A DNA stretch of 64,000 nucleotides from Chthonomonas sp. UBA2017 (GTDB lineage: Bacteria; Armatimonadota; Fimbriimonadia; Fimbriimonadales; Fimbriimonadaceae): contig DDCB01000017.1 of NCBI GenBank assembly GCA_002335425.1, positions 40,236 to 104,235 of the forward strand, given 5' to 3'. Positions 34,591 to 42,730 of the stretch are shown here, one piece after another (within the stretch, counting starts at the first letter, position 1; each line of letters starts with the position of its first letter). The position numbers were made by a program, and so were the translations under genes. The notes under the pieces are model-generated. The model was not told where the DNA came from and made no database searches. It saw only the letters and a list, made by a program, of their open reading frames with translations.

Positions 34591-36092
34591 TGGTCGACTC
34601 GGAGCCAGCTCAGGCGCCGGTTCTTTTCGCGAGCGGGGTCACGGTCCAGTATCGCGAAGACTGCGCGTGCGCCGTCTCCGGGGCCGACCTCACCATCCGG
34701 CGGCGCGAAACGATCTCGCTCGAAGGTCCGAGCGGTTGTGGCAAGACCACTCTCCTGCGAGCCCTGGCGGGTACGCTCCGACCGACCGAGGGTGAGATTC
34801 AGCGCGACGGCCGCGCGGTCCTGATCTATCAGGACCTCCGATTGGTCCCCGAGCAATCGGTCTTAGTGAACGTCTGCTCGGGGGGCATGCAGTCTTCGGG
34901 CCGAATCACCCCGACGCTCAGCCAACAGGCCGAAGAGCTTTTGCGCGACCTCGATCTGTCGAACTTGGCGCATCGCCGAGTAAGTCAGCTGAGCGGCGGC
35001 CAAGCACGGCGGGTCGCGATCGCACGGGCCTTGATGGCCCGCCCCGATCTTCTGCTGGCCGATGAGCCGCTCTCGGGGCTCGACGATGCCAGCGCACGAC
35101 GGGTCCTCCAGCTCCTGCGGCGCCTCCAAGAAAAGTATGGGTTTGCGCTCGTGATCTCAAGCCACGAAGGGAACCTACTGGAAGGGTTCGTCGATCGCCG
35201 AGTCTCGATGAGCGAAGGGTGCCTTCTCTCATCTTGGGTCACCCAAGAGGGAGCGGCCGCTCCGGCGATCTTGAGTCACCCCCCCTCCCGCTGGCCGAGT
35301 CTGCTCGCTTGGCTCGCCACGTTCGCGTTGCTCGGATGGGCCCTGGCAGGTCTGGAGCTCCAGCGAGTCCAGGGCGAGTCCATCGCCCAGTTTCTGGGGA
35401 GGTTCATTCCCGACCGCTGGGCCGATTGGGTCGCTTTGCCCTGGGGTTCTTTGGCCGGCGCGTTGGTGGAGACGATCCAAATGGCCGTCGTCGGGACCGC
35501 CTTGGCGATCTTATTGAGCCTGCCACTGGCCTACTTAGGTTCGGGCGTAGGCCGATGGGCGCGACCGAACCAACCTCGCTCGGCCCGACGCAGGTCGGCT
35601 TGGCTCGGAGCTGGAGTTCGGGGGGTCCTCAGCGTGATTCGCACCGTTCCCGCTCTCTTTTTAGCTCTGATGATGGTCGCTCTGGTGGGGCTCGGCTCGC
35701 TCGCCGGGGTTTTGGCGCTCGCCATCTATGGCTCGGGATACTTGACCAAGCTCTTTGCCGAGGCGTTTGAGGATGTCGATCTGGGGCCCCGAGATGCGCT
35801 CTTGGGAATGGGAGTCGGGTCGGGCACGGCGTTTCGAGTGGCAGTTTGGCCTCGCGTCCGCCCGGTATTGGTGGGACACTCCCTATTCGTCTTGGAGTAC
35901 AACATTCGCGCGGCTAGTGTGCTGGGCGTTGTTGGTGCGGGCGGAATTGGCCAGCAGATCTTTACTCACTTCGAGTGGCGTCAGTTCGAGTCGGCGATGG
36001 CCGGGATCACCCTGCTCGTCGGCGTGGTCATTGCCTTGGACACGTTGTCTCGCCGGGTCCGCAAGAACCTCCGCCTCGCGCGAGTTCAGTAA
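34587..36092 (+). CDS. Fused phosphonate-type ABC transporter: ATPase (PhnC-like) plus permease (PhnE-like)
   Basis: One 501-residue chain. Residues about 10-215 are an ABC ATPase: Walker A GPSGCGKT (47-54), signature LSGGQ (135-139), Walker B LLLADE (155-160), switch His193. Residues about 235-500 are a permease of the PhnE/MetI type: about six hydrophobic helices and the EAA loop (LTKLFAEAFEDVDLGPRDALLGMG, then VLGVVGAGGIGQQI). PhnC and PhnE are normally separate proteins. No stop or frameshift separates the two parts. It follows the PhnD-like gene with ATGA overlap, giving a complete two-gene importer. Confidence 0.9.
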   Translation: MMVDSEPAQAPVLFASGVTVQYREDCACAVSGADLTIRRRETISLEGPSGCGKTTLLRALAGTLRPTEGEIQRDGRAVLIYQDLRLVPEQSVLVNVCSGGMQSSGRITPTLSQQAEELLRDLDLSNLAHRRVSQLSGGQARRVAIARALMARPDLLLADEPLSGLDDASARRVLQLLRRLQEKYGFALVISSHEGNLLEGFVDRRVSMSEGCLLSSWVTQEGAAAPAILSHPPSRWPSLLAWLATFALLGWALAGLELQRVQGESIAQFLGRFIPDRWADWVALPWGSLAGALVETIQMAVVGTALAILLSLPLAYLGSGVGRWARPNQPRSARRRSAWLGAGVRGVLSVIRTVPALFLALMMVALVGLGSLAGVLALAIYGSGYLTKLFAEAFEDVDLGPRDALLGMGVGSGTAFRVAVWPRVRPVLVGHSLFVLEYNIRAASVLGVVGAGGIGQQIFTHFEWRQFESAMAGITLLVGVVIALDTLSRRVRKNLRLARVQ

Positions 36093-36099
36093 GGCTGGA

Positions 36100-36921
36100 T
36101 CACGGCTTGCGAAGGACCATGTAGACGCTAGTCGGACGGAGCTTTTGCCACCCTGACGATGCGTGATAAGCCTGGTTGAAGCTGAAGATCGAACTCAGGA
36201 GCGAATCGAGCCCCACCGCGAAGGGCGAATTGTAAGCTGGCCTCCCCACGAGCTTTCGCAGTCGCGAGGTCAGTGGGAACATACACCGCTTTTCGCGGAC
36301 GATTTCAAAGCCGATTTCTCGGACCATCTTGCGCATCAGCGGGAGGTGGATGCCTCGCTCATGCTTGGTGAGTCCGGGTCGGGGCTGTCTCCAGTCGCCC
36401 ATCGAATGGGTCGGCTCACGCATGAGGAAGAGCCCTTGGGGCTTCATCACTCGAAAAAGCTCAGTCATGACGGTGCTGACGTTGGCGATATGGTGAAGAA
36501 CCCCTAGGCTGGTGACCAAATCGAACGTCTCGTCGGCAAAGGGAAGATGGCCCGAGAGTTCGGGCTTGACGTACTCAACCGGTGCTTGCCCGATTTGCGT
36601 GGCGGAAAAAGCATCGCTGGGCTCCAGGATTGTGATCCGGCGGATCTGATCTGCGATCGGCTTGAATTCATCGCCGTAGGCGCTTCCCAGCCCCAAGGCG
36701 TGCTCAAAGGTTCGCCCGCGGAGGCTCGGGTACCCGTGCGCGGCATTCAAGGCGTGATAGGAGTAGGTGTAGGCTCCTTGGTCTTTGGCACCGAGGTCGG
36801 CGTACCCCTCCGCTTCGTCGGCATACCACTGCGCCAGCTGCTCGGGCGAAAAATCGTCCCCATACAGCCGCTCACCTCGAAAAAATGGACCCCAGTCGTT
36901 TGCCGTTTGTGTACTCACCAC
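36100..36921 (-). CDS. Class I SAM-dependent methyltransferase
   Basis: A 273-residue protein with a Rossmann-type methyltransferase core: FEHALGLGSAYGDEFKPIADQI (motif I, with G-x-G partly degenerate), then LPFADETFDLVTSLGVLHHIANVSTVMTELFRVMKPQGLFLMREP (motifs II-III, about residues 124-168), which is the Methyltransf_11 pattern. The C-terminal part is hydrophobic (YNSPFAVGLDSLLSSIFSF). The substrate is unknown. The start is GTG 36921 or GTG 36918; GGAG lies just before both. It converges on the ABC transporter gene with a 7-nt gap. Confidence 0.85.
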   Translation of the reverse strand: MVSTQTANDWGPFFRGERLYGDDFSPEQLAQWYADEAEGYADLGAKDQGAYTYSYHALNAAHGYPSLRGRTFEHALGLGSAYGDEFKPIADQIRRITILEPSDAFSATQIGQAPVEYVKPELSGHLPFADETFDLVTSLGVLHHIANVSTVMTELFRVMKPQGLFLMREPTHSMGDWRQPRPGLTKHERGIHLPLMRKMVREIGFEIVREKRCMFPLTSRLRKLVGRPAYNSPFAVGLDSLLSSIFSFNQAYHASSGWQKLRPTSVYMVLRKP

Positions 36922-36958
36922 GTTCTCCGGTTGCTACAAAAAGTATGCCAGAAATGCC

Positions 36959-37594
36959 TCAGTTTCCTGGGTTCCCTGAATCGGGCGGGGTTGGCTCAGG
37001 CTCTGCGTCCGGGTCTCGCGGCGGGACGCCTCCAAACCCCCGAACGGATTCTGCGGCATCTTCGGCGGCCACATCCAGCAGTTTCGCGAGCGCTTCGAAC
37101 TCGGCTTTACGAGCAGCCGCAGCCTCGGCCGTAAGCCCATCCGCCACTCCGCGAGCATCTCGCAAATCGGTCACCGCATCGCTGGCGGCTTCGATCGCTT
37201 GGCGGCGGACTTGATCGTATCGGACCGATTCGGCCTGAAACTCCTCATAAGAAGGCATCGGGAGGAGATATTCGCCCACTCCGGCCCCCGCTGCATCAAT
37301 TCGATCCAAAATCTCGGTCAGCGCCTCCTTGAGGGTGCCGGTCGCTCCAGTTTGGAGCCGGTTCGCTTCGTCTCGAGCCTCGGAGATCGACTCGCTCGCC
37401 GCATAAAGCTGGGTGGTCCCTTCGCGCAGATACTTGTACATGCGCTGTTGGGCGTTGAGGTTCTCGTCGGATTGAACCTGATCGGGCGACATTGCGACCC
37501 CTTTGGGTCCTGCCATCGGGTTCGCTTCGGGCGCCCGATTGCAGGCAATCCCCCACCCCGCCAGGACCAGAAAACCGAATGTGAGCCACCTCAT
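36959..37594 (-). CDS. Ala/Glu-rich lipoprotein of unknown function
   Basis: A 211-residue protein: MRWLTFGFLVLAGWGIACNRAPEAN is a lipoprotein signal with lipobox GIAC. The mature part is nearly all alpha-helical and rich in Ala, Glu and Arg (for example AIEAASDAVTDLRDARGVADGLTAEAAAARKAEF), with a Pro/Asp/Glu tail ending PPDSGNPGN. An upstream in-frame start would lack the signal, so ATG 37594 is chosen. No family is recognised. It diverges from the ChaN-like gene across a 77-nt gap in which I see no clear promoter. Confidence 0.68.
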   Translation of the reverse strand: MRWLTFGFLVLAGWGIACNRAPEANPMAGPKGVAMSPDQVQSDENLNAQQRMYKYLREGTTQLYAASESISEARDEANRLQTGATGTLKEALTEILDRIDAAGAGVGEYLLPMPSYEEFQAESVRYDQVRRQAIEAASDAVTDLRDARGVADGLTAEAAAARKAEFEALAKLLDVAAEDAAESVRGFGGVPPRDPDAEPEPTPPDSGNPGN

Positions 37595-37671
37595 CTCGAG
37601 CAGAAGGCTACCCCTTTTGTCCGGGGCGGCTTGCAAGATCCGGCCCGGCTGTGCGATCCTGACATACAACC

Positions 37672-38583
37672 ATGATCGGTCAATTTTTGGGCCTTCTTCT
37701 TCTCACCGCTCCTCAAAACGCTCCGGCAGTCGACCCTTATCTGCTGGCGATCGGCCCCCCGGGGCGGGTCCGAGTGGAAAACGGGCTCACCGACCTGCGA
37801 AGCGGGCAAAAAGCGACCGCTGCAGAAGTTGCGCGGGCGGCCCGGGGCGCATCGTTTGTTCTGGTGGGCGAAAGCCACGAGACGCCGGCTCACCACCAGG
37901 TCCAGGCCGACATCATTCGCGCTCTGGTCCAGGACGGACGTCATGTCACCGTGGGCTTCGAGATGTTCACTCGGCCGAACCAAGAGAACCTGAACCCCTG
38001 GACCTTGGGTTGGTGGAGCGAGGCCGAGTTTGTCGAGCGAGCCCAGTGGAAAACTCAGTGGGGCTACGACTTTGCCGCCTATCGACCGGTCTTTGAGGCG
38101 ATTCGTGAATTCCGATTGCCGATGCTCGCTCTGAACGTCCCGCGGGATTGGGTTCGGCAGGTTGGTCGCCAAGGTCCGGCGGGCCTGACTCCCGAGCAGC
38201 AGGCCCAAGTCCCGGCGCTCTACTTGGAGAACACCCAACACAAGACCGTCTTTGAGTCGCTTCTGGGCGGGCACCCGTTGGCCGGAGACCAAGGTCGGAA
38301 CATGTATGCCGCGATGGTGCTTTGGGATGAAGGCATGGCCGACACCGCGCTGAAGTATCAAGCCGCCTCCCCCAACAACCCACAGCGAGTCATCGTGATG
38401 TTGGCGGGGATTGGGCATGCGCTCTACAAGCAGGGCATCGACTGGCGGATTCAGCGTCGAACCGGGCAAAAAACCGTGACTGTCATCTCGATTGAGTCCG
38501 ACGGGCCGCGTGAGGTCTCCCGAGGTCTGGGCGATTTTGTCTTTTCGAGCAAGCCGATTGAGCGGGCGCCCCGGGGCCGATAA
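37672..38583 (+). CDS. ChaN-family (Tiki/haem-binding-like) lipoprotein-type protein
   Basis: A 303-residue exported protein with a signal-like N-terminus MIGQFLGLLLLTAPQNA. The ChaN/DUF399 pattern is clear: ASFVLVGESHETPAHHQVQADIIRAL, VTVGFEMFTRPNQENL, WKTQWGYDFAAYRPVFEAIREFRLPMLALNVPRDWVRQVGRQG, and MLAGIGHALYKQGIDWRI. In Campylobacter ChaN binds haem; in others the fold acts as a metallo-hydrolase-like protein. The GESHE and NVPR motifs are intact. The role here is unknown. Confidence 0.85.
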   Translation: MIGQFLGLLLLTAPQNAPAVDPYLLAIGPPGRVRVENGLTDLRSGQKATAAEVARAARGASFVLVGESHETPAHHQVQADIIRALVQDGRHVTVGFEMFTRPNQENLNPWTLGWWSEAEFVERAQWKTQWGYDFAAYRPVFEAIREFRLPMLALNVPRDWVRQVGRQGPAGLTPEQQAQVPALYLENTQHKTVFESLLGGHPLAGDQGRNMYAAMVLWDEGMADTALKYQAASPNNPQRVIVMLAGIGHALYKQGIDWRIQRRTGQKTVTVISIESDGPREVSRGLGDFVFSSKPIERAPRGR

Positions 38584-38629
38584 GGGCAAGTCTTGACCTA
38601 GAATCGAACTTTTTCAGCCTCGGATCGCG

Positions 38630-38635
38630 TATCCT
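38630..38635 (+). promoter_or_regulatory. -10-like hexamer TATCCT, leaderless position (redoxin gene)
   Basis: TATCCT lies 7 nt before ATG 38643, which favours ATG 38643 over GTG 38640 as the start. Confidence 0.55.
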
Positions 38636-38642
38636 AGAGGTG

Positions 38643-39206
38643 ATGAAACCCATCGCGAAACTGAGCTTAGCGTTGGGCCTCGTCGTCGCCCTCGTGCTGG
38701 GGATGAACATCATCTCCAACGCACAATCCTGGAAAACGGGTGCGAAAGCGCCTGACTTTTCTGGAAAAGGAAGCGACGGCAAAACCCACACGCTCAAGAG
38801 CTTGACCGGCAAAAAGCCGCTCGTGCTCTATTTCATCGGCCACACTTGCCCGATCAACGCCCAAGCGGTGACGTATTACAACCGAGTCGCCACGGCGTAC
38901 AAAGGCAAAGTGAACTTCGTGGGAGTGATTGACACCGATGCCGCCGGCTACAAAGCCTGGCAGAATCAGTTCAAAGCGCCCTACCCGGTGATTTTCGACA
39001 AAGACTTGAAAATCATCCGATCCTACAAAGCCGAGCGATCGCCTTGGACCATTCTGGTGAGCCCACAAGGGAACATCCAAAAGGTCTGGGAAGGCTATTC
39101 GATCGGCGAGATCAACGAACTATCCGCCTCGATTGCGGGAGCTACGAAGAGCCAGGTGGCGAAAATTGACACCACCGGGGCTCCGAAGAACCCCCGCGCT
39201 GGGTGA
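38643..39206 (+). CDS. Exported redoxin/peroxiredoxin-like protein
   Basis: A 187-residue thioredoxin-fold protein with a signal peptide (MKPIAKLSLALGLVVALVLGMNIISNAQS). The core reads KAPDFSGKGSDGKTHTLKSL, LVLYFIGHTCPINAQAVTYYNRV, VNFVGVIDTDAAGYKAWQNQF, YPVIFDKDLKIIRSYKAERSPWTILVSPQG. Only one cysteine is at the active site (T-C-P-I-N), so a CxxC disulfide mechanism as in TlpA is not possible; a one-cysteine peroxidase-like or inactive scavenger role fits better. It is followed by terminator hairpins and is probably monocistronic. Confidence 0.85.
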   Translation: MKPIAKLSLALGLVVALVLGMNIISNAQSWKTGAKAPDFSGKGSDGKTHTLKSLTGKKPLVLYFIGHTCPINAQAVTYYNRVATAYKGKVNFVGVIDTDAAGYKAWQNQFKAPYPVIFDKDLKIIRSYKAERSPWTILVSPQGNIQKVWEGYSIGEINELSASIAGATKSQVAKIDTTGAPKNPRAG

Positions 39207-39220
39207 CCGTTCTAGCTCTC

Positions 39221-39239
39221 TCGCTCCCGGTGGGAGCGA
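39221..39239 (+). terminator. GC-rich hairpin after the redoxin gene
   Basis: Perfect 8-bp inverted repeat TCGCTCCC-GGT-GGGAGCGA, 14 nt after the stop. It has no T-run; it may stabilise the mRNA end or help the terminator that follows at 39253. Confidence 0.5.
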
Positions 39240-39252
39240 ACTAAAATCCGAG

Positions 39253-39281
39253 GCCTCGAAGCGTGAGCAACGAGGCTTTTT
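39253..39281 (+). terminator. Rho-independent terminator after the redoxin gene
   Basis: GCCTCG/CGAGGC stem with a 12-nt loop followed by five T residues. The convergent livF gene ends 16 nt further on. Confidence 0.8.
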
Positions 39282-39296
39282 CATTTCTCAGGACCC

Positions 39297-39998
39297 CTAA
39301 CCCCCCAAGTAGGCTTCTTTGACCTTGGGATTGGTGAGGAGGGCTTGGCCGGTGTCTGAAAGCACGATCTTGCCGGTCTCCAGAACATAGGCTCGATGAG
39401 CAATCTCCAGCGCCCGAAACGCGTTTTGCTCGACAACGAGGACGGTCACGCCCTCTTTGTTGATGTCTAGGATGATTCGAAAGATTTCGGTCACCAAGTT
39501 CGGCGCGAGGCCCATGCTCGGTTCATCCAGGAGCAAGAGCTTGGGTCGAGACATCAGAGCCCGCCCGATCGCCAACATCTGCTGCTCGCCGCCGCTGAGC
39601 GTGCCGGCGTTTTGCTTCAGCCGTTCGCGAAGGCGCGGGAAGCGCTCCATCACGTGGTCCATGTCTTTTTGGATCTCGCCATCACTCCGGGTGAAGGCCC
39701 CGAGTTGAAGGTTCTCCAGCACCGACATGTTGGTGAAGATCCGACGTCCTTCGGGCGAATGGCCGATCCCTCGCCGGACGATCTGGTCACTTCCGAGTTC
39801 TTGAATCGTCGATCCTTCAAAGTCGACCGTTCCCGATCGGGGCTTCACGAGCCCGCTGATGCTTCGAAGGAGCGTGCTCTTGCCCGCTCCGTTCGAGCCG
39901 ATGATCGAGACGATCTCGCCTTGTTCGACATCAATCGACACGTCCTCCAGAGCTTGAATCGCCCCGTAAAACGTGTTCAGGCCGCGAATGGTGAGCAT
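39297..39998 (-). CDS. livF: Branched-chain amino acid ABC transporter ATP-binding protein (LivF-like), orphan
   Basis: A 233-residue ABC ATPase with Walker A GSNGAGKST (about residues 34-42), the LivF-type stretch RRGIGHSPEGRRIFTNMSVLENLQLGAF, signature LSGGEQQMLAIGRAL, Walker B LLLDEPSMGLAPNL and the switch region VLVVEQNAFRALEIAHRAYVLETGKIV. LivF normally acts with LivG, LivH and LivM; none of them is in the window. The start codon directly follows the FKBP stop codon (no gap), so the two are probably co-transcribed. Confidence 0.93.
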   Translation of the reverse strand: MLTIRGLNTFYGAIQALEDVSIDVEQGEIVSIIGSNGAGKSTLLRSISGLVKPRSGTVDFEGSTIQELGSDQIVRRGIGHSPEGRRIFTNMSVLENLQLGAFTRSDGEIQKDMDHVMERFPRLRERLKQNAGTLSGGEQQMLAIGRALMSRPKLLLLDEPSMGLAPNLVTEIFRIILDINKEGVTVLVVEQNAFRALEIAHRAYVLETGKIVLSDTGQALLTNPKVKEAYLGG

Positions 39999-40706
39999 CT
40001 AGGATCGAGGTGTGAGCTTCACGATCTCAAGGTCAAAAACAAGGGTCGCCATCGCCGGGATCACCGGAGGTCGCCCAGCCTCGCCGTAGGCCAGCTGATA
40101 AGGGATCGTGACCTTGCGGCGCTGGCCGAGCTTCATCCCGGTCAGCGCCATGGTGAAGCCTTCGATGAGGCCGGTCTTCCCGATCACGACCGGCAGCGGC
40201 TGGTTGCGGTCGCGAGAAGAATCGAACTGGCTTCCATCGAGGAACGTGCCCACATAGTGGACTTCGATGCTGTCGCCTTCTTTGGCTTCGGGGCCTTCGC
40301 CCGGGGTGATTTCTTCAATTTCAATCATCGGTTTTTTTCCTTTGGGGTCGATGCGGAGCAAGTTCAGTTCGAATTGGAGGGTCGATCCGGCAGGGATGGG
40401 GCCCACTGCTTTGTCGCCATAGGCGAGCTCCGGGGGGATCGTCAAGACGCGTTGCCCGCCTTTCTTCATGCCGAGGATGCCCTGATCGAAGCCCAGGATC
40501 ACATCCTTTTGCCCGACTCGAAACACGAACGGAGCGCGCTTCGTGCTTTCGTCAAACATCGTCCCATCGAGCAGGCTGCCTTTGTAGTGAAGTGTGACGA
40601 CGTCTCCATTGCGAACGCCCGGCCCTTTGCCCACTTTCAGGTCTTTCACGACGACTTTCGGGTTGGAAAGTAGAACCAATCCCAGGGTGGCAGCCAGCAT
40701 CGACAT
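39999..40706 (-). CDS. Double FKBP-type peptidyl-prolyl isomerase, exported
   Basis: A 235-residue protein with a signal peptide (MSMLAATLGLVLLSNP) and two FKBP domains. The first (about 18-125) has VVTLHYKGSLLDGTMFDES, FRVGQKDVILGFDQGILGMKKGG and IPPELAYGDKAVG; the second (about 130-235) has SIEVHYVGTFLDGSQFDSS, VVIGKTGLIEGFTMALTGMKLGQ and IPYQLAYGEAG. Both keep the active-site Tyr, Phe, Asp and Ala-Tyr-Gly residues, so both may be active. ATG 40706 is supported by TAGAGT 7 nt upstream. A domain duplication in one chain is uncommon but known. Confidence 0.93.
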   Translation of the reverse strand: MSMLAATLGLVLLSNPKVVVKDLKVGKGPGVRNGDVVTLHYKGSLLDGTMFDESTKRAPFVFRVGQKDVILGFDQGILGMKKGGQRVLTIPPELAYGDKAVGPIPAGSTLQFELNLLRIDPKGKKPMIEIEEITPGEGPEAKEGDSIEVHYVGTFLDGSQFDSSRDRNQPLPVVIGKTGLIEGFTMALTGMKLGQRRKVTIPYQLAYGEAGRPPVIPAMATLVFDLEIVKLTPRS

Positions 40707-40713
40707 AGGCCTT

Positions 40714-40719
40714 ACTCTA
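40714..40719 (-). promoter_or_regulatory. -10-like hexamer TAGAGT, leaderless position (FKBP gene)
   Basis: TAGAGT on the minus strand, 7 nt before ATG 40706. It lies just downstream of the terminator of the neighbouring PEP-CTERM gene. Confidence 0.5.
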
Positions 40720-40739
40720 CCCCTTTGGCGACACAAATA

Positions 40740-40774
40740 GGCCCCGCCCTTTCGCGAGGCGAAAGGGCGGGGCC
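40740..40774 (-). terminator. Terminator of the PEP-CTERM gene at 40807
   Basis: A perfect 16-bp inverted repeat GGCCCCGCCCTTTCGC...GCGAAAGGGCGGGGCC with a 3-nt loop, between the FKBP and PEP-CTERM genes. On the minus strand it is followed by TATTTG. Confidence 0.85.
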
Positions 40775-40806
40775 GGAGCAAGGATCAAGATCGACGCTTC
40801 TGAAGA

Positions 40807-41430
40807 CTAGGCACCTTGGCGGCGCTTTCGGTGGAGAGCAAGTCCCCCAAGGGCCAAAGCAGCCATCGTTCCCGGCTCAGGCACCACAGTGTTCGTTCCG
40901 ACGTGGCCGGAGAACTGATTTTGGATCCCTCGAATGTGGGCTCCTGCATAAAGCCCCTGGTTGGAAACGTCCAGGAAGTTCGCAGTGCTCAGTCCGGTTG
41001 CAGTGAAGTCCGCAGACCAGAATTCCCCCGGCTTCAAGCGGTTCACGCCGCCGCCCGAGTTGCTCTGCTCGAAGGCGATGCCCAGGTCAAACTGGTTGCC
41101 TGCCGCACCGTTCACGCCGTTCAGAGCAAAAACCGGAGCTCCTGCACGTTTATTGGAGTTGACCTCGTTGGACAGAGTTGCCGATGCGACGAACGGATTG
41201 AGGTTCAAGAACAGATCTGCGAGATACTGGTTCGAAGGGCCGCCGACGTTGTGGTCAACTCGCAGGTTGATTGTGTTGAGCGCGACGTCTGTGATCGTGA
41301 CGGTGATCCAGGGGGCCGGGCCCACTGGGGTCGTCCCGGTGTAAACGGTGTCCAGCTGGAGGACGAGCGCTTGCGATGCTGCTGCGGCACCGACCAGAAC
41401 GCCCAAGCTCAGAGTTCGAAATTTATTCAT
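40807..41430 (-). CDS. PEP-CTERM-like secreted protein, paralogue A
   Basis: A 207-residue protein with a signal peptide (MNKFRTLSLGVLVGAAAASQA), a beta-rich middle (LQLDTVYTG, VNLRVDHN-type strand, GVNGAAGNQFDLGIAFEQSNSGGGVNRLKPGEFWSADFTATGL), and the sorting end VPEPGTMAALALGGLALHRKRR. ATG 41430 follows AAGGAG by 9 nt. PEP-CTERM proteins are cleaved by exosortase in the envelope; no exosortase is in this window. It is about half identical to paralogue B, which lies upstream on the same strand with a terminator between. Confidence 0.85.
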   Translation of the reverse strand: MNKFRTLSLGVLVGAAAASQALVLQLDTVYTGTTPVGPAPWITVTITDVALNTINLRVDHNVGGPSNQYLADLFLNLNPFVASATLSNEVNSNKRAGAPVFALNGVNGAAGNQFDLGIAFEQSNSGGGVNRLKPGEFWSADFTATGLSTANFLDVSNQGLYAGAHIRGIQNQFSGHVGTNTVVPEPGTMAALALGGLALHRKRRQGA

Positions 41431-41667
41431 AAGTGACTGCTCCTTAAATCCACACCAAGATGCCTCGACATCAAAGCCGAGCAAGATGTTTGTTAAGGTG
41501 CACAAGTTTTGTTCCAGTTGCCAACTGCAAAAACTGCCGGGATGGTGATTGCAGAATCAACGAAATCGACCTGGTCAATATACGTAAACTTGAGCCTAAA
41601 ATAGGAGAAACACATCAGTCCTATTCAAACGCATAAGCTTCTTAAATTCCTGGCAAGTCTGACATAG

Positions 41668-41700
41668 AAAAGCCGCCTCTCCGAATCTCGGAAGGGCGGC
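41668..41700 (-). terminator. Terminator of the PEP-CTERM gene at 41727
   Basis: On the minus strand, GCCGCC...GGCGGC with an inner TTCCGA/TCGGA pairing is followed by TTTT. A second AAAGCTC...GAGCTTT inverted repeat (about 41703-41728) lies between it and the stop codon. The rest of the 296-nt gap (41431-41667) is AT-richer than its surroundings and should hold the promoter of the 40807 gene. Confidence 0.8.
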
Positions 41701-41726
41701 CAAAAGCTCTCTTGATGAGAGGAGCT

Positions 41727-42353
41727 TTAGACTTGTGTAGAGCGTCGCTTTCGGATCATGGCCAAAACCCCGAGCGCCAGTGCCGACATCGTTGCCGGCT
41801 CAGGCACTGGAGTCATCGAGGCGACGTGGCCCGAGTTGTTCCCGTTGATGCCTTGGACGTGAGCCCCGGCATATCGGTTTTGATTGTTGACCGCGTTAAA
41901 TGCCGCCGCGCTCAATCCGGTGGCCGTGAGATCGGCGGACCAGAATTCGCCGGGCCTCAACCGGTTCACCCCGCCGCTGCTATTGGACGTGACGAACCCG
42001 ATCCCCATGTCGAACGTATTGCTCGCAGCGCCGTTGACGCCGTTGTTTGACAGGCTGAACCCCCCGTTCCTCTTGTTTGCGTTGATCTCATTCGAGATGG
42101 CAAACGATGAGAAGAAGGGCGAGAGATTGAGATAGACGTTGGATACGAACTGACCGGCCGACGAGCCAGAGTTGTGGTCCACCCGAAGGTTGACCTTGTT
42201 CGTGCCGACATCGACGATCTTGACGGTGATATAGGGAGGAGTCCCTCCTGGCGTGGCTCCGGTGTAAACGACCCCCAGATCGAATTGGATCGCTTGGGCG
42301 GATGCCCCGAGTATGATGAGCGCACCGAGCGCCCACCCTTTGAATTGCTTCAT
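41727..42353 (-). CDS. PEP-CTERM-like secreted protein, paralogue B
   Basis: A 208-residue protein: signal peptide MKQFKGWALGALIILGASAQA, then a domain homologous to paralogue A along its whole length (for example VNLRVDHNSG, GVNGAASNTFDMGIGFVTSNSSGGVNRLRPGEFWSADLTATGL, YAGAHVQGINGNNSGHV), and the sorting end VPEPATMSALALGVLAMIRKRR. ATG 42353 is supported by AGGAGG 12 nt upstream. The tandem pair arose by duplication. No function is known for this domain. Confidence 0.85.
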   Translation of the reverse strand: MKQFKGWALGALIILGASAQAIQFDLGVVYTGATPGGTPPYITVKIVDVGTNKVNLRVDHNSGSSAGQFVSNVYLNLSPFFSSFAISNEINANKRNGGFSLSNNGVNGAASNTFDMGIGFVTSNSSGGVNRLRPGEFWSADLTATGLSAAAFNAVNNQNRYAGAHVQGINGNNSGHVASMTPVPEPATMSALALGVLAMIRKRRSTQV

Positions 42354-42535
42354 CTTGATTCTTTGCCTCCTGGAACCCAATGGGGGCATGAAGTCCCCAA
42401 CATTGCGTTCCACGTGGACCGGGAGCGATTTCCTAGCCATTCTCACGTGGTCGGGCAAAGTCCGGCAGGTCTGAGAGGAAAACCTAGCAGGTCGTCTGGG
42501 TGGCCGATTTCGACCTGATCGTTCGAGGAGGGATG

Positions 42536-42618
42536 TGCCCGGGGTGGGACTCGAACCCACACGGTATTGCTACCAACGGATTTTAAGTCCGCTGCGTCTA
42601 CCATTCCGCCACCCGGGC
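42536..42618 (-). tRNA. tRNA-Leu (anticodon TAA)
   Basis: Minus-strand cloverleaf with acceptor GCCCGGG/CCCGGGC, anticodon stem GCGGA/TCCGT with loop CTTAAAA (anticodon TAA), a long variable arm (TGGTAGCAATACC) typical of class II tRNA, T-arm GTGGG/CCCAC with loop TTCGAGT, discriminator A. The 3' CCA is not encoded. Confidence 0.96.
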
Positions 42619-42671
42619 AAGACCCCCGAAGTATACCGGTGAACCCACGGGGTGCCTTCCCAAAAGCCGCA

Positions 42672-42705
42672 CGGCCCCGGATCAACAGATGTTGACCCAG
42701 GGCCG
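42672..42705 (-). terminator. Possible terminator of secA
   Basis: Inverted repeat CGGCCC...GGGCCG with inner CAACA/TGTTG pairing, 26 nt after the secA stop on the minus strand, with a CTTTT run slightly downstream. Pairing is interrupted, so it is only probable. Confidence 0.5.
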
Positions 42706-42730
42706 ATCTTGAGTGCGCGACCGAGCGAGA

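Noticed and set aside
41431..41667. Riboswitch or small RNA in the gap between PEP-CTERM genes
   Set aside because: It is AT-richer, but I see no conserved riboswitch core; it is adequately explained as a promoter region.
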